Shown one piece after another: positions 5,968 through 7,264 of a stretch of DNA of 7,264 nucleotides (position 1 is its first letter; each line of letters begins with the position of its first letter). This DNA comes from Thermomonas sp. (GTDB lineage: Bacteria; Pseudomonadota; Gammaproteobacteria; Xanthomonadales; Xanthomonadaceae), in NCBI GenBank assembly GCA_024711415.1, contig JANJSW010000085.1, forward strand, positions 1 to 7,264. The letters are read 5' to 3'. The notes below the pieces were generated by a model, which saw only the letters and a list, made by a program, of their open reading frames with translations, did no database searches and was not told the origin of the DNA. The position numbers were made by a program, and so were the translations under genes.

Positions 5968-6534
5968 TCAGCCGCCGGTGGCCATGATTTCGACGCGACG
6001 GTTTTCCCCGGCTTCCGGGTCGTTGGCGTTGAGCAGCTGGCTCTCGCCCTTGCCGACGGCGCGCAGGCGCGCGGAGGACACCCCGTGCTCCATCAGGTAG
6101 CGCCGCACCGAAGCGGCGCGACGATCCGAGAGTGCCTTGTTGTAGCTCGCGGAACCCTTGGCATCGGTATGCCCGATCACGGTGAAGCTGCGGTTCTCCA
6201 GCTGCGGCGACACCAGCGCCTTGGCCAGTGTGGCCATGGTCTGCTCGGAGCTGCCGGAAATCCGGTCGGAGTTGAAGTCGAAATTGATCTGCATGTTGAT
6301 GGAGGCGGCCTTCGCGGGCTTGGCCACCGGCGCGGGCGCGGTGGTCGCCATCGCCGCCGCGCCGGGGCGCAGCGCACGGGTCTGGCCCTGTGCCTGCTCG
6401 GTGTTTTCGGCCTTCAGGCTGTTGATGATCGAATCCACCGACGGCGCGGCCTGTGCGTCCTGCGCGTACGCCCCGCCACAGCCGGCCAGCAGGGCAACCG
6501 CCAGCGCGCCGCGGACAATCTGGATCATGCTCAT
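5968..6534 (-). CDS. OmpA/Pal-like peptidoglycan-binding lipoprotein
   Basis: A 188-residue envelope protein. The N-terminus has a short basic-hydrophobic signal with a lipobox LAGC (Cys19), so it is probably a lipoprotein; AYA before Gln25 also makes an ordinary signal-peptidase site possible. A Pro/Ala-rich spacer (about 55-77) leads to a C-terminal OmpA domain (79-185). This has INFDFNSDRI, GHTDAKGSASYNKALSDRRAAS (from 121; split over the usual TDxxGxxxYNxxLSxxRA core) and GENRRVEI. Asp124 and an Arg at 179/180 sit where the family contacts diaminopimelate in peptidoglycan. Start choice is firm: ATG at 6534, with GAGGA 7 bases upstream (6542-6546), directly before the signal sequence. It is followed 20 bp later by the PAAR-like gene and preceded by the MBG adhesin. 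It may anchor the envelope around the adhesin or the T6SS; it is not the inner-membrane TagL/TssL type, as it lacks that architecture. Confidence 0.92.
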   Translation of the reverse strand: MSMIQIVRGALAVALLAGCGGAYAQDAQAAPSVDSIINSLKAENTEQAQGQTRALRPGAAAMATTAPAPVAKPAKAASINMQINFDFNSDRISGSSEQTMATLAKALVSPQLENRSFTVIGHTDAKGSASYNKALSDRRAASVRRYLMEHGVSSARLRAVGKGESQLLNANDPEAGENRRVEIMATGG

Positions 6535-6555
6535 TGATGCATCCTCGTGGTATTG

Positions 6556-6596
6556 CGGCCTGGCGGCCGGATCGGTCGCATGCGCCGCGCGCATGC
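6556..6596. other. Two perfect hairpins upstream of the OmpA-like gene
   Basis: The stronger pairs GCATGCGC (6578-6585) with GCGCATGC (6589-6596) around a 3-base loop, 44-62 bp upstream of the lipoprotein start. A second pairs CGGCC (6556-6560) with GGCCG (6565-6569). Both fall in the probable 5' leader or promoter region of the OmpA-like/PAAR-like pair. They could be leader RNA hairpins, or the GCATGC half-sites could be a regulator-binding palindrome. No convincing -35/-10 promoter pair was found nearby. Confidence 0.4.
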
Positions 6597-6701
6597 CGAG
6601 CGGACGTCGCCCGCATGGTGGAAAGAGTCTGCTACCGCTGTGCCGCGATTTCGATACACCGTTCGGCCTAGTCCTGCGTCCTTCCAGCCGAGGACAACCG
6701 C

Positions 6702-6748
6702 CGCCCGACGGGCGCCGCGCCGGCAACCCGCCTTGACCCCGCCGGCGC
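6702..6748 (-). terminator. Possible terminator region after the MBG adhesin gene
   Basis: Starting 1 base after the adhesin stop codon, an 8-bp perfect inverted repeat pairs 6741-6748 (GCCGGCGC on the plus strand) with 6717-6724 (GCGCCGGC) across a 16-base loop. A smaller stem follows (6702-6706 with 6710-6714, 3-base loop). There is no T-run, so termination is only suggested by the position right after the stop and by the stem strength. Confidence 0.35.
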
Positions 6749-6749
6749 C

Positions 6750-7264
6750 TCAGAAATCGCCGCAACCATTGCGACGCTGGCTTTCGAAGCAGTTGGTGAG
6801 GTTGGGGCGGGTGCGCACCTTCGACCATTCCATCGCCAGCGCATCGCCTGCCGACGCCAGCGGCTGGTCGTCCAGCGTCGCGTTGATGGCGCAGACCGGT
6901 GCGGTGCCGAGGTTGCGGTCGTAGACATAGGTGTCCACCGTCTCGTGGATCAGGTTGACCGGCCTGCCGTCCACGCCGGGCAGCGGGATGACCTGCAGCG
7001 CAGTGGCGTTGGAGGGTGCCTGGGCGAAGACATAGTTCTTTGCGCTGGCGCCGCCATTGATCGGGTAGTAGCCGACCGGCGACAGCGGGCCTGCCGGTGA
7101 ATTCCACACCGTGGCAGTGCCGAACACGCTTTCCAGCGTGTCGCCGTTGCGGAAGCCGGTCACGGTGCCGCCCAGCTGCGGATTGGGGACGCCGAGATAG
7201 CGCGTGACCGCATCCGCGGTGAACAGCAGGGTGGCCGGGGTGATGCTCAGCACCCCGGGCAGGA
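6750..7264 (-). CDS. MBG-domain surface protein (filamentous-adhesin type), C-terminal end only
   Basis: The last 170 residues of a larger protein whose 5' end lies beyond base 7264; the frame stays open to the window edge (LPGVLSITPAT at the start). The first 90 or so residues are one MBG repeat: ITPATLLFTADAVTRYLG, then NPQLGGTVTGFRNGDTLESV, GYYPINGGASAKNYVF and a closing ALQVIPLPG. MBG repeats form beta-rich stalks in big bacterial surface proteins, often ones with a hemagglutinin-type N-terminal secretion domain. The remaining 75 or so residues are a tail (VYDRNLGTAPVCAINATL to NCFESQRRNGCGDF) with three Cys, ending in TGA at 6750-6752. A GTG at 7253 could be mistaken for a start, but the repeat clearly begins upstream. 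The protein should be exported and surface-exposed; whether it uses two-partner secretion cannot be seen here. It is separated by 215 bp from the OmpA-like lipoprotein on the same strand. Confidence 0.85.
   Translation of the reverse strand, partial: LPGVLSITPATLLFTADAVTRYLGVPNPQLGGTVTGFRNGDTLESVFGTATVWNSPAGPLSPVGYYPINGGASAKNYVFAQAPSNATALQVIPLPGVDGRPVNLIHETVDTYVYDRNLGTAPVCAINATLDDQPLASAGDALAMEWSKVRTRPNLTNCFESQRRNGCGDF

Noticed and set aside
5577..5987. Plus-strand frame opposite the PAAR-like gene
   Set aside because: It mirrors the small hydrophobic PAAR-like protein and shows no family pattern or ribosome site.
5948..6616. Upstream extension of the PAAR-like frame to 6616
   Set aside because: It overlaps the OmpA-like gene in another frame; the ATG at 5947 begins exactly at the conserved family start and has a ribosome site.
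6158..6736. Plus-strand frame over the OmpA-like gene and the intergenic gap
   Set aside because: Antisense shadow with no domain; the OmpA core motifs are unambiguous on the minus strand.
6535..7107. Upstream extension of the OmpA-like frame to 7107
   Set aside because: The extension runs through the MBG gene in another frame, and the ATG at 6534 has both a ribosome site and an immediate signal sequence.

Overview
The window is GC-rich and gap-poor. It reads as the effector-delivery end of a type VI secretion system (T6SS) island in a high-GC Gram-negative bacterium. Gene content and wording of the proteins (ClpV, VgrG, DUF4123, a DUF4280-type PAAR-like protein, an MBG-repeat adhesin) would suit a gammaproteobacterium of the Xanthomonadaceae/Lysobacteraceae, but that placement is an inference from family resemblance, not a demonstrated match.

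Plus strand, 1-5519: the C-terminal end of the ClpV/TssH sheath-recycling ATPase; a 143-bp gap with a GC-rich hairpin; VgrG (TssI), the spike trimer subunit, with a 14-unit octapeptide beta-helix and an Ala/Lys/Gln-rich C-terminal tail; a DUF4123 adaptor/chaperone; a small all-helical protein; and a 518-residue Ala/Gln/Asn-rich protein. The last three are packed tightly (8-bp and 1-bp gaps), as expected for an adaptor-plus-cargo module loaded on the VgrG.

The most striking object is the 518-residue protein. It is built from two arrays of exactly ten 22-residue units each (residues 16-235 and 290-509), in register with no insertion or deletion inside either array. A 54-residue linker separates them. 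All seven prolines of the protein lie in or at the edges of that linker (235-293). The 22-residue (2 x 11) period is that of long amphipathic or hendecad helices, as in apolipoproteins, LEA proteins and synuclein/perilipin. No enzymatic toxin domain is recognisable. It sits where the cargo effector is normally encoded, so it may be a non-enzymatic, membrane-active or structural T6SS cargo.

Minus strand, 7264-5561: this converges on the module above with only 41 bp between stop codons. In transcription order it holds the C-terminus of a large MBG-domain (filamentous-adhesin type) surface protein, a 215-bp gap with several hairpins, an OmpA/Pal-like peptidoglycan-binding lipoprotein, and a 128-residue PAAR-like (DUF4280) spike-tip protein 20 bp further on. 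The PAAR-like tip would complete the VgrG-adaptor-cargo complex encoded on the other strand. No tRNA, rRNA, IS element or CRISPR array was seen.
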